Below are positions 7,465 to 14,859 of a DNA stretch of 17,965 bases, in pieces (position 1 is the first letter of the stretch; each line of letters starts with the position of its first letter). The notes beneath the pieces are model-generated. The model worked only from the letters and a program-made list of their open reading frames with translations, had not been told where the DNA came from and searched no databases. The stretch lies in NCBI GenBank assembly GCA_045128175.1, contig JBGVRF010000144.1, positions 1-17,965 of the forward strand, given 5' to 3'. Origin of the DNA: Scatosoma sp045128175. GTDB taxonomy: Bacteria > Bacillota > Clostridia > Christensenellales > Borkfalkiaceae. The translations under genes and the position numbers were made by a program.

Positions 7465-8481
7465 TTACCGATGAACTCTTATACGGGGATCGACCAACCC
7501 ATACGCCAGATCGACAAATAGATTCCCCACCAAAGCAATAAAGATATAAAACATTTGCATGGCAAGCACGATCTCATTGTCATTAGCGGTTAGGGCATCG
7601 AAATATACCTTGCCGATCCCGTTGAGCCCGAAGATATTCTCTATCATGATCGATCCCGAAAAGATGCCGAGCAGCCAACCGATAACGAGCGACACGACAG
7701 GGATCAACGCGTTCCGCCACGCATGCGAACGCACGACCAATCGTTCGCGCACCCCTTTCGCACGCGCCGTGCGGATACAGTCCATACTCAGCGCGTCGAT
7801 CATGGACGCACGGACGTAACGGGTCATTCCGCCAAGCGAACAGAAGGTCATGACAAGTAGCGGCAAAGCGAAATGATACACACGATCGAGAAAAGCGCGA
7901 AAGCCTGTATAATCCTTCCCCACCGACGCCATGCCCGAAACGGGAAATACACCAAGCTTGACGGCAAACAGCCAAATGAAAAGTATGGCAATGATAAACA
8001 CAGGCATGCTATAACCGACGATGGTACCGATCTGTACGCCGAGATCTCGCCTGCTACCCTTTTTTGTCGCGCAAAATATCCCTAACGGGATGGTGATCCC
8101 CAGCGCCGCGACGGTCGAAAACAGATTTAAAAATACGGTATTTAAAAGTGGTTCTTTGACGACCTCGACTACGGGTTTCCCATAGACAACGGACGAACCG
8201 AAATTTCCTTGCAGCAAGCCGTTGAAAGACCCGTCGTAAAAGGCAGCGAGCCCCAGCCAGCGCAGGTATCTTGTCACAAGTCCGCCGTCCAATCCGTAGC
8301 GTCGTTGCCAATATAAATACCGCTCGGCATAGTTCAAATTTTTATTGGCGGCAATCTCCTGCATCGCCATATCCGCCGCCTTGTCTACGGGGATAAGATT
8401 ATAGATTGCGAACACGAGAAAGGACAGGATCAGCATCACCGCCAACATATACAGCAATCTTTTTAAGATATATTTTGCCAA
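7465..8481 (-). CDS. oppB: Peptide-type ABC importer permease, OppB/DppB family
   Basis: A 338-aa inner membrane permease, usual family length. It has TM1 at about 8-30, an extracytoplasmic loop ending in GNFGSSVVYGKPV (92-104; family GDLGxS...xxPV), further TM helices from about 112, and the EAA loop (about 237-258, RTARAKGV...HAWRNALIP) that contacts the ATPases. The C-terminus LVDPRIRV is typical of the family. The start codon is TTG (8479-8481), chosen because a strong AGGAGG lies 7 nt upstream and the frame begins MAKYILKRLL. The permease C gene follows after 18 bp. A 333-bp gap separates it from the binding-protein gene upstream, so expression may be partly independent, though I see no clear promoter in the gap. 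Confidence 0.94.
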   Translation of the reverse strand: MAKYILKRLLYMLAVMLILSFLVFAIYNLIPVDKAADMAMQEIAANKNLNYAERYLYWQRRYGLDGGLVTRYLRWLGLAAFYDGSFNGLLQGNFGSSVVYGKPVVEVVKEPLLNTVFLNLFSTVAALGITIPLGIFCATKKGSRRDLGVQIGTIVGYSMPVFIIAILFIWLFAVKLGVFPVSGMASVGKDYTGFRAFLDRVYHFALPLLVMTFCSLGGMTRYVRASMIDALSMDCIRTARAKGVRERLVVRSHAWRNALIPVVSLVIGWLLGIFSGSIMIENIFGLNGIGKVYFDALTANDNEIVLAMQMFYIFIALVGNLFVDLAYGLVDPRIRVHR

Positions 8482-8502
8482 ATTCTATCCTCCTTTTATT
8501 AT

Positions 8503-8524
8503 TCAACGCATACCTGGTACCCCT
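8503..8524 (+). repeat. TCAACGCATACCTGG motif, copy with decayed palindrome
   Basis: TCAACGCATACCTGG is intact (8503-8517) and continues GTACCCC. The TACC-T-GGTA core is still palindromic, but the outer arm seen at 15935-15949 is changed. It lies upstream of the oppB ribosome binding site. Confidence 0.65.
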
Positions 8525-8578
8525 TAACGGGAAATTCAATGCTTTTTACGTCACCGCGCGACCTTTCACACCCTACGT

Positions 8579-8680
8579 CTTCGGCGTTATAGCGCAAAGC
8601 AAAGCTTTACTTTTAAAAGGCTTTTTCGCGGCTTTGCCCCTGCCCCCCACAAAAAACTAAATTCCTCGATTTCTAATTTT
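8579..8680. repeat. Diverged relative of the 1-130 hairpin cluster
   Basis: Shares CTTCGGCGTT (8579-8588) with 3-12. It then has in the same order a hairpin AAAGC-AAA-GCTTT (8596-8608, against CAAGGC-AAT-GCCTTG), a GGC-TTT-GCC hairpin (8630-8638, against GGGC-TCT-GCCC), a C-rich spacer and a decayed version of the fourth arm (ACTAAATTCCTCGATTTCT). The first GC hairpin of the left copy is missing. Order and spacing support common origin despite low identity. Confidence 0.5.
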
Positions 8681-8739
8681 TATTCATTCGAAAAGATTGC
8701 CTCTCAAAACAAGACGCGAAGGGCGAGGCTTTGCGACGG

Positions 8740-8807
8740 GAAACGCGCCTGTACGCGAGCGAGCAAAACGTAACCCGACAAAGCATTGCGCAGCAGTTAC
8801 GCGTTTC
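8740..8807. repeat. Nested inverted repeat next to the binding-protein stop
   Basis: GAAACGCG (8740-8747) pairs with CGCGTTTC (8800-8807). CGTAAC (8769-8774) pairs with GTTACG (8796-8801) inside it; the two stems share two bases, so they would compete or stack. No T-tract follows. It could act as a 3'-end stabilising hairpin or be a remnant of a repeat. Confidence 0.45.
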
Positions 8808-8814
8808 GCCCATC

Positions 8815-10971
8815 TCAAACATAATTACTCATAAAATCGGCTTCGTCGCGTAAATAATTACTACTGTAATTGTCGTACATATCGGGATCCAGCGTCCAAT
8901 AAAATGCTTGATCGTACACCGCACTGGTAAAACCCGTTGCAAAATTCACTGCGCCGTAACGCGCCCGCGTGAACCCATACGCCGGCATTTGATGATACTC
9001 CCCATATAAAGCTGAATTCATATCCCCCGACGTATACGTGATATACGCGCCTATACGCTCACCTGCGTTTTTGTTGTTCTGCCATGCCGTGATCAGCTGA
9101 TCGGTCACGGGGTTGGGCTGCGTACCCATCCAGTTGATAACGAGCGGCATATAGTATTCGCCGTTCACCTTCACCGTACGGTACTTGTTATCCGTCGAGG
9201 CAAAGGAAAGGTTGTTATACGTCAGCTCATATCCCGACAGCTTCTTATATCGCACGCCGCCTGCCCCCTCATCATATTTTTTCCCGTCCACCGTATAAAT
9301 CCACCCGCCGTCGCGCAGCTCCGTTTTCGCTTTTTCCACACTGTAATCGTATTTATTCAGCTTCAATCTATCCTTCACCGCCTGGTATGCGTCCGATCCC
9401 ACGTAATAAGGCGCGTCTACTACGCTCCCGTAACCGCCTGTAAAGGTCTGTGCAAACTCGTTTCTGTCGATCGTGTGCATCACCGCGCGACGCACCTCCG
9501 TAAACTGCGTGGGACCGAAATCGCATCGGAACGCCAATTTTCCGTACCCCGCGCGATCGTAATGCGTTTCTTTGAATTTTACGTTATCCACAACCGCCAA
9601 AGCCGCTTTCGTCTCTTCTCCTCCCGTCACCGAGGCCAAAACGTCCACTTGCCCTTTCTTCAGCTGGTCCAGCTGTGTTTCGGCCACGATCTTGACGTAC
9701 GAAATACGGTCGATGCTCGCCTTCCCTCGATAATCCCCTTTGTACAACGGATTGCGCTTCAAAGTCGCCACACGCGCGCTTGCGTCATAGTTCTCCACAA
9801 TATACGGTCCCGAATAGGGGATATCTTCCGCCTTTGTATTGTTGACGTTTTTCACGATCTCCTCCGCCGTTTTATATACCGCTACACCGTTCTTTTCCGT
9901 CTTTTCGTAAAATCCTTTTTCGATATAGGCACCCTGTCCGTCGTCCTTCACCTCATACCTGCCCTGGTACAATGCCATTGGAACAGGGGTAAACGCACCG
10001 TAACGAAGCGCATAATAATAATTGGCGTATTCCTTTTTTACCGTTACGGAAAAATTATATTTATCCAGTAGCCTTACGCCCGAAAAAGGAACGGGATCCC
10101 CTTCGCCTGCGTACGCGTTGAACGCCTCATAGCCTTGCAAAGCCAGCCCCGCCGCATCGCCGCCGCCCGCTTCTTTCATTACTTTACTGCTACCTACGAG
10201 CACAGATGCAACGTAATGTTTGGCCTCGATCGGCGAACCGTCGGAAAACACGAGATCTTCCGCGATCTTTACCGCAAAGGTTTTCGTTCCGTCCTCGTTC
10301 ATCTGCTCGGTATGTTCGCGCACGATCTCCTCTCCCGCCCAAGCAAACGAGCCACCCATGTCTGTGTTCACGGTCGAATATCCGCTTGTCAGCTTCTCCA
10401 CGGCAAGATCCGCCGCGCCCGGCGCAGACTTTCCGAACGAAGCGTTACGAAAAGAGCCCGAAAGCTCGGTATTACTGCCTAAGATCACCGAATTTCCCCC
10501 CGAAACGACCTTCGCACTGATAATCGCATCCGCAACGTTCCAATAAGGATTCGTCTTTAATTCGTCGATCTTTGCGTTGTAGACGTCGTAATATTGGTTA
10601 GAATACAACGGCGCTTCGGGCACGAGATAGTTCCAGCGTTGCATAAACAGCCGCCACCATTCATTATACGCGTCCGTTGCCGTTGCAAAGCCGGGCGCGG
10701 GCGTTGCGTTGTAGACCATTGACATGGATAAAAAATCCATTCCCAACTCGTATTCCACGCCATCCACCGTCACGTACGCCCTGCCGTCCTCTTTTTCCGT
10801 CACCATATCGGGCGTAACACGAGCCCCGATCCTTTCATATACGGACGCATACTCCTCCCGCGTCACAACGTCCTGCAAAAAATCCTCGTTCGTCTTTTGT
10901 CTGCAACCGATAAACGGCATGACGCCAAGCAGCGAAACAGCCGCGAAAATTATTTTTCCACTCTTCTTCAT
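8815..10971 (-). CDS. Extracellular solute-binding lipoprotein (SBP_bac_5, peptide type) of an ABC importer
   Basis: A 718-aa lipoprotein. It has a signal peptide at 1-22 and lipobox FIGC with Cys23 as lipidation site. Family marks are DLVFSDGSPIEAKHYV (about 239-254, the usual VxFxDGxPxxAxDVV), YSGPYIVENY... followed by RNPLYKGDYRG, and the RRAVMHTIDRNEF segment. It would capture peptides or similar ligands for the permeases encoded downstream. The ATG at 10971 is chosen because the signal peptide begins there; the open frame extends to 11148 without a plausible start. No good ribosome binding site is visible (a GGGAGG lies too far upstream). It is longer than usual at the N-terminal side. 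It ends soon after the NYSSNY region, where family members often continue for about 80-100 residues, so the C-terminus may be short. Ligand unknown. Confidence 0.9.
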   Translation of the reverse strand: MKKSGKIIFAAVSLLGVMPFIGCRQKTNEDFLQDVVTREEYASVYERIGARVTPDMVTEKEDGRAYVTVDGVEYELGMDFLSMSMVYNATPAPGFATATDAYNEWWRLFMQRWNYLVPEAPLYSNQYYDVYNAKIDELKTNPYWNVADAIISAKVVSGGNSVILGSNTELSGSFRNASFGKSAPGAADLAVEKLTSGYSTVNTDMGGSFAWAGEEIVREHTEQMNEDGTKTFAVKIAEDLVFSDGSPIEAKHYVASVLVGSSKVMKEAGGGDAAGLALQGYEAFNAYAGEGDPVPFSGVRLLDKYNFSVTVKKEYANYYYALRYGAFTPVPMALYQGRYEVKDDGQGAYIEKGFYEKTEKNGVAVYKTAEEIVKNVNNTKAEDIPYSGPYIVENYDASARVATLKRNPLYKGDYRGKASIDRISYVKIVAETQLDQLKKGQVDVLASVTGGEETKAALAVVDNVKFKETHYDRAGYGKLAFRCDFGPTQFTEVRRAVMHTIDRNEFAQTFTGGYGSVVDAPYYVGSDAYQAVKDRLKLNKYDYSVEKAKTELRDGGWIYTVDGKKYDEGAGGVRYKKLSGYELTYNNLSFASTDNKYRTVKVNGEYYMPLVINWMGTQPNPVTDQLITAWQNNKNAGERIGAYITYTSGDMNSALYGEYHQMPAYGFTRARYGAVNFATGFTSAVYDQAFYWTLDPDMYDNYSSNYLRDEADFMSNYV

Positions 10972-11023
10972 ACCAGTTATTTTGTTCCAACGCGTTCTTT
11001 TTATCCCTCCCGCCCAAAAACAC

Positions 11024-11052
11024 TTGACGAAAAAATATTGCTGTGTTATACT
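11024..11052 (+). promoter_or_regulatory. Sigma-A-type promoter for metY-metA
   Basis: TTGACG (-35, 11024-11029), 17-bp spacer, TATACT (-10, 11047-11052). It is 71 bp before the metY ATG, giving a leader of roughly 60-65 nt. It lies in the 151-bp divergent gap shared with the binding-protein gene. Confidence 0.75.
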
Positions 11053-11054
11053 TG

Positions 11055-11118
11055 TAAGAAAGAGTTTCATTCTTATGTGGTCGCGCGCGAGGACGACCGA
11101 GTACTGCCACAAGGAGAT
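11055..11118 (+). promoter_or_regulatory. Structured metY leader, possible cis-regulatory element
   Basis: The leader contains TAAGAA/TTCTTA (11055-11075), GGTCG/CGACC (11079-11098), and an alternative pairing TGTGG/CCACA (11076-11080 with 11107-11111). The last two share bases and cannot fully coexist. The CCACA arm abuts the ribosome binding site AAGGAGA (11111-11117). A methionine gene with a leader able to switch folds suggests control, but I cannot match it to any known SAM-responsive class. Confidence 0.3.
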
Positions 11119-11122
11119 ATCT

Positions 11123-12406
11123 ATGAAAGACACGAAGATCGAAACCAAATGCGTACAGGGCGGTTACGCGCCCGGAAACGGCGAACCCAGACAGATCCCC
11201 ATCGTACAAAGCACTACGTTTAAATACGCGACAAGCGAGGATATGGGCAAGCTGTTCGATCTGGAAGCAAGCGGATATTTCTATTCCCGTCTGCAAAACC
11301 CCACCTGCGACACCGTCGCGGCAAAGATCTGCGCCTTAGAGGGTGGTAGCGCAGCTATGTTACTTTCTTCGGGACAAGCGGCGAACTTTTTCGCGGTATT
11401 CAATATCGCAAGCTGCGGCGACCACATCATTTCCTCTTCGTCTATCTACGGAGGCACGTACAACCTGTTCGCCGTCACAATGAAGAAAATGGGCATCGAA
11501 TTTACTTTTGTGCATCCCGATTGCAGCGCGGAAGAGCTGGAAGCGGCGTTCCGACCCAACACCAAAGCGGTATTCGGCGAAACAATCGCAAACCCCGCCC
11601 TTACCGTTTTCAATTTTGAAAAATTCGCGACCGCTGCACACAAACACGGCGTGCCGCTCATCATAGATAACACCTTCGCGACCCCGATTAACTGCCGCCC
11701 ATTCGAACACGGCGCGGATATCGTGACCCATTCCACCACGAAATATATGGACGGTCACGGCGTCGCGGTGGGCGGCTGTATCGTCGATTCAGGCAAATTC
11801 GATTGGATGGCGCACGCGGATAAATTCCCGGGGCTTTGCACCCCCGACGCAAGCTATCACGGCATTACGTACGCGGAAAAATTCGGGCAAGGTGGCGCAT
11901 ATATCACCAAAGCGACGGCGCAGCTCATGCGCGATTTCGGTTGTACACAATCGCCGCAAAGCGCGTTCTATCTTAATCTTGGACTTGAAAGCTTGCACGT
12001 ACGCGTAGAACGGCATTGTTTGAACGCGCAAAAGGTAGCGGAATATCTGGAAGGCAACGATAAAATCGGTTGGGTAAATTATCCCGGCTTGCCCTCCAAC
12101 AAATACTACGACTTAGCGCAGAAATATATGCCCAAAGGCACTTGCGGCGTCGTCAGCTTCGGCGTAAAAGGCGGCAGAACGGCAGCGGAAAAGTTTATGA
12201 AAGCTTTGAAACTGATCGCAATCGAAACGCACGTTGCGGACGCGCGTAGCTGTTGTCTGCATCCCGCCAGCGCGACCCATCGTCAAATGAACGAGGAGGA
12301 ACTGATCGCGGCGGGCGTGCCCGGCGATCTCGTCCGTCTGTCTTGCGGTATTGAAAATTATCAGGATCTCATTTCCGATATCGAGCAAGCGCTCGCAACG
12401 CTGTAA
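11123..12406 (+). CDS. metY: O-acetylhomoserine sulfhydrylase (aminocarboxypropyltransferase)
   Basis: A 427-aa PLP enzyme of the Cys/Met metabolism family, in the MetY length range. It converts O-acetylhomoserine plus sulfide to homocysteine in the cytoplasm. Visible features: YSRLQNPT (54-61, phosphate-binding Tyr/Arg), SSGQAAN (82-88), Asp182 in IIDNTFATP (contacts the PLP ring nitrogen), the Schiff-base Lys207 in HSTTKYMDGHG, and RLSCGIENYQDLISDIEQAL at the C-terminus. The ATG at 11123 has AAGGAGA 5 nt upstream. The open frame runs back to 10724 only because it shadows the opposite gene. metA follows after 36 bp, and the two encode consecutive steps of direct sulfhydrylation. Confidence 0.96.
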   Translation: MKDTKIETKCVQGGYAPGNGEPRQIPIVQSTTFKYATSEDMGKLFDLEASGYFYSRLQNPTCDTVAAKICALEGGSAAMLLSSGQAANFFAVFNIASCGDHIISSSSIYGGTYNLFAVTMKKMGIEFTFVHPDCSAEELEAAFRPNTKAVFGETIANPALTVFNFEKFATAAHKHGVPLIIDNTFATPINCRPFEHGADIVTHSTTKYMDGHGVAVGGCIVDSGKFDWMAHADKFPGLCTPDASYHGITYAEKFGQGGAYITKATAQLMRDFGCTQSPQSAFYLNLGLESLHVRVERHCLNAQKVAEYLEGNDKIGWVNYPGLPSNKYYDLAQKYMPKGTCGVVSFGVKGGRTAAEKFMKALKLIAIETHVADARSCCLHPASATHRQMNEEELIAAGVPGDLVRLSCGIENYQDLISDIEQALATL

Positions 12407-12442
12407 CTCCTCGTCTTACCTCTATAGAAAAGGTTTATCATC

Positions 12443-13369
12443 ATGCCTATTAAAATACCCAACAATTTACCCGCCGTAAAAACGTTAGAGAGCGAAAATA
12501 TTTTCGTAATGACCGAAAATCGCGCCATCACGCAAGATATCCGCCCGCTGAAGATTCTCGTTCTTAACCTCATGCCGAAAAAGATCGAGACGGAAACGCA
12601 GTTTGCGCGGCTGCTCGGCAACAGTCCTTTACAGGTGGAAATGGAGCTCATCCACACCCGCTCGCACCAATCCAAAAACGTCGCGGAGGAGCATCTTCTG
12701 GCGTTTTATAAGACCTTTGACGACGTAAAAGACCAGACCTTCGACGGTATGGTCATCACGGGCGCACCCGTCGAGCATCTCGAGTTTGAAGAGGTCGAAT
12801 ATTGGCAAGAGCTGACGCAGATCATGGAATGGAGCAAAACCCACGTACACAGCACTCTGCACGTTTGCTGGGGCGCGCAGGCAGGGTTGTATTATCATTA
12901 CGGCATACAAAAATACGGCGTCCCCGAAAAGATGTTCGGCGTATTCCCGCACCGTGTGGAATACAAGCAATCTATTCTTTTCCGCGGCTTCGACGACGTG
13001 TTTATGGTGCCGCAATCCCGTCATACGACGGTGCTTCGGGAGGATATCGAAAAGATTTCCGAGCTGAAAATACTCGCTTCCTCCCAAGAAACGGGGGTGT
13101 ATGCGGTCTATTCGAAAAACGGCAGACAGATCTTTATCACGGGACATTCGGAATACGACGCGGACACCTTGAAAAACGAATACCTTCGCGATCTTTCGCA
13201 GGGTAAGCCCATTAAAAAACCGAAAAATTATTTCCCGAACGACGACGAGACACAGCCGCCGCTCGTATCCTGGCGAAGTCACGCGCATTTGCTTTTTTCC
13301 AACTGGCTGAATTATTTCGTTTATCAAAGCACTCCGTACGATCTTAAAAAAGTACCGGAAAATAAATAA
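12443..13369 (+). CDS. metA: Homoserine O-acetyltransferase (MetA family)
   Basis: A 308-aa protein of the MetA family (class I glutamine amidotransferase-like fold). It activates homoserine with an acyl group as the first committed step to methionine. The catalytic Cys142 lies in HVCWGAQA, His235 and Glu237 in GHSEYD, and the family motif LNLMPKK at 41-47. Residue 111, in ITGAPVE, is Glu. Family studies show Glu here selects acetyl-CoA while Gly selects succinyl-CoA, so I call acetyltransferase (often named MetAA). This agrees with the adjacent O-acetylhomoserine sulfhydrylase. AAGG lies about 9 nt before the ATG. It is co-transcribed with metY from the 11024 promoter. Confidence 0.95.
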   Translation: MPIKIPNNLPAVKTLESENIFVMTENRAITQDIRPLKILVLNLMPKKIETETQFARLLGNSPLQVEMELIHTRSHQSKNVAEEHLLAFYKTFDDVKDQTFDGMVITGAPVEHLEFEEVEYWQELTQIMEWSKTHVHSTLHVCWGAQAGLYYHYGIQKYGVPEKMFGVFPHRVEYKQSILFRGFDDVFMVPQSRHTTVLREDIEKISELKILASSQETGVYAVYSKNGRQIFITGHSEYDADTLKNEYLRDLSQGKPIKKPKNYFPNDDETQPPLVSWRSHAHLLFSNWLNYFVYQSTPYDLKKVPENK

Positions 13370-13389
13370 TTTTTCTCGTATTGCGTACT

Positions 13390-13408
13390 TCAACCCATAC
13401 TTTCTCCC
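13390..13408 (+). repeat. Degenerate copy of the TCAACGCATACC motif after metA
   Basis: TCAACCCATACTTTCTCCC differs at three positions from the copy after the serpin gene (TCAACGCATACCTGCTCCC, 14740-14758). Both lie just past the stop codon of a plus-strand gene. Confidence 0.35.
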
Positions 13409-13412
13409 TTCG

Positions 13413-13433
13413 TTTTCCGGGGAAAATTTTTTT
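13413..13433 (+). terminator. Weak rho-independent terminator after metA
   Basis: TTTTC-CGGG-GAAAA (13413-13426) is followed by seven T (13427-13433). The stem is only 5 bp and mostly A-T, so termination is probably partial and the serpin gene may receive readthrough. Confidence 0.4.
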
Positions 13434-13450
13434 GAATATATGTGACGAAA

Positions 13451-13494
13451 GCCCCCTTTTTTCTGTCTATATTTATAGAAAGACCAAAGGAGGC
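13451..13494 (+). promoter_or_regulatory. 44-bp imperfect palindrome covering the serpin ribosome binding site
   Basis: Two 21-bp arms (13451-13471 and 13474-13494) flank a TT centre and pair at 17 of 21 positions without gaps. The inner TCTATA/TATAGA and outer GCCCCCTTT/AAAGGAGGC blocks are the best paired. The right arm contains AAAGGAGG (13486-13493), the ribosome binding site 9 nt before the serpin ATG. As RNA it would hide that site; as DNA it could be a repressor operator. The pairing is seen; which function applies is inference. Confidence 0.55.
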
Positions 13495-13502
13495 TATATT
13501 TT

Positions 13503-14738
13503 ATGCAAAAAAGAATAACTCAATTTGTCGCATTGACGGCAAGTTTACTTATGCTCGGCTCTGCGACGGCGTGCACCCCCGAAAAGAAGGTCGCCGCGGC
13601 GGAGCTTTCGGCGGCTTATACCCGCCAAGCCTCGGAATCAGGCGAGATCACCGACGCTTTCAAATCCGCTATGGCAAACTTTTCCGTGGAGCTTTTCAAG
13701 CAAACGATCACGGAAGATAGCGAAAACGAGGTATTTTCCCCACTCTCCGCGGCTATGTGTTTGGCTTTGATCGCAAACGGCGCGGACGGCGAAACGTTGG
13801 CGCAACTTCAGGCTCTGTTCGGTATGGATATCGATACGCTCAACCGCTCGCTATACGCTTACGCCGACAGTCTTTACACATCGAAGGATTGCAGCGTCAG
13901 CCTTGCCAATTCCGTTTGGGTACGCGAAGGCTTCCCCGTAAAGGCGGACTTTCTGCAAACCAACGCCGATTGGTACGGCGCGCAGGCGTATCAAGCACCG
14001 TTCGATACGACGACCGTTGACGACATCAACAATTGGTGCGACAACAAAACGAACGGTAAGATCAAAAAGGTCATCGAAACGATCAATTACGAAACCGTCA
14101 TGTATTTGATCAACGCGCTCGATTTTGACGCAAAATGGAACGTCGAATACGAAAAAACGGATATTTCCGACGATGTTTTCTACAACTACGACGAGACACA
14201 ATCGGAAGTAAAAATGTTGTATTCCTCCGAAAGCACCTATCTTTCGGACGACGATGCGATCGGCTTTTTGCGCCCCTATAAAGACAAGAAATACAGCTTC
14301 GTGGGCTTGCTTCCTAACGAAGGCGTGGACGTGTACGAGTATATCAACGCTCTTGACGGCGAAGCTTGGCAGGCGCTTTGGGATAGCCGCTCTTACGCTT
14401 CTGTCCAAGCAAGAATGCCCGAATTCAAATACGAAGCCGACCACGACCTGACCCCCATTTTGCAAACGCTGGGCGTAACGGATATGTTTACGAAAACGGC
14501 AGATTTTTCAAAAATGTCCGACGTTACCCCACTTTATTGCGGTTTTATCAAGCAAAAAGTGTTTATCCAAGTCGATCGCGAAGGCACGAAAGCCGCGGCG
14601 ATCACGATCGGAGGCATGGATGGTGAAGGTGCAGTCTCCAATGATATCTATATCGTCCTTGACCGCCCCTACGTTTACGCGATCGTGGACAACGCCACGG
14701 GGTTGCCACTCTTTCTCGGCGCGGTCACCAATTTGTAA
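13503..14738 (+). CDS. Serpin-family protease inhibitor, predicted lipoprotein
   Basis: A 411-aa protein with a signal peptide and probable lipidation Cys24 (ATAC; a loose lipobox), so exported and membrane-anchored. The serpin fold is clear: VFSPLSAAMCLALIANGADGET (77-98), INALDFDAKW (203-212), RMPEFKYE (304-311), DMFTKTADFSKMS (327-339), QKVFIQVDREGTKAAAIT (351-368) and the C-terminal LDRPYVYAIVDNATGLPLFLGAVTN. The hinge EGTKAAAIT keeps the small residues typical of inhibitory serpins. Counting from it, the scissile bond would be near residues 374-376 (D-G-E-G), but loop length varies, so target specificity is uncertain. AGGAGG lies 9 nt before the ATG within a large palindrome. It sits downstream of the methionine pair with no obvious functional tie. 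Confidence 0.94.
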   Translation: MQKRITQFVALTASLLMLGSATACTPEKKVAAAELSAAYTRQASESGEITDAFKSAMANFSVELFKQTITEDSENEVFSPLSAAMCLALIANGADGETLAQLQALFGMDIDTLNRSLYAYADSLYTSKDCSVSLANSVWVREGFPVKADFLQTNADWYGAQAYQAPFDTTTVDDINNWCDNKTNGKIKKVIETINYETVMYLINALDFDAKWNVEYEKTDISDDVFYNYDETQSEVKMLYSSESTYLSDDDAIGFLRPYKDKKYSFVGLLPNEGVDVYEYINALDGEAWQALWDSRSYASVQARMPEFKYEADHDLTPILQTLGVTDMFTKTADFSKMSDVTPLYCGFIKQKVFIQVDREGTKAAAITIGGMDGEGAVSNDIYIVLDRPYVYAIVDNATGLPLFLGAVTNL

Positions 14739-14739
14739 G

Positions 14740-14758
14740 TCAACGCATACCTGCTCCC
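14740..14758 (+). repeat. TCAACGCATACCTG motif just after the serpin stop
   Basis: TCAACGCATACCTG (14740-14753) begins 2 nt past the serpin stop codon and continues CTCCCC. The second palindrome arm is absent. Confidence 0.6.
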
Positions 14759-14779
14759 CTCATTTGTATTTCATACGCA

Positions 14780-14812
14780 AAAACACCGTTGCGAAAACCG
14801 CAACGGTGTTTT
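14780..14812. terminator. Strong bidirectional terminator between serpin and XRE genes
   Basis: A perfect 14-bp stem, AAAACACCGTTGCG (14780-14793) with CGCAACGGTGTTTT (14799-14812), has a 5-nt loop. T-tracts flank the stem on both strands, so it can end transcripts from the serpin side and from the convergent regulator gene. Confidence 0.92.
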
Positions 14813-14859
14813 AAAAATGCGACCTAAATTAATTGCTTTTTGGTAAGTATAGTTTTTCT

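Larger units (their letters stand above)
8482..8814. other. 333-bp non-coding gap between binding-protein and oppB genes, filled with inverted repeats
   Basis: I see no gene here. From oppB outward the gap holds the oppB ribosome binding site, one copy of the TCAACGCATACCTGG motif (8503-8517), a diverged copy of the hairpin cluster (8579-8680), and a GC-rich inverted repeat (8740-8807). The binding protein stops at 8815, immediately next to this inverted repeat. There is no typical terminator with a T-tract, so readthrough from the binding-protein gene into oppB is possible. The hairpins could lower downstream expression, as intergenic hairpins do in other importer operons; that role is inference. 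Confidence 0.6.

Noticed and set aside
10724..11122. N-terminal extension of the metY frame
   Set aside because: It is antisense to the binding-protein gene; the ATG at 11123 has AAGGAGA and a matching promoter upstream.
11055..11122. Known SAM riboswitch class ahead of metY
   Set aside because: The leader is too short for the SAM-I fold and I could not find the conserved cores of the short classes; kept only as an unexplained structured leader.
10972..11122. Promoter for the binding-protein gene on the minus strand
   Set aside because: A TATAAC overlaps the metY -10 region, but no acceptable -35 stands at the right distance.
10972..11148. N-terminal extension of the binding-protein frame
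   Set aside because: The lipoprotein signal peptide starts at the 10971 ATG; the extension covers the divergent promoter region.
12629..13393. 254-aa minus-strand frame opposite metA
   Set aside because: It is antisense to a complete metA with all catalytic residues; no family features.
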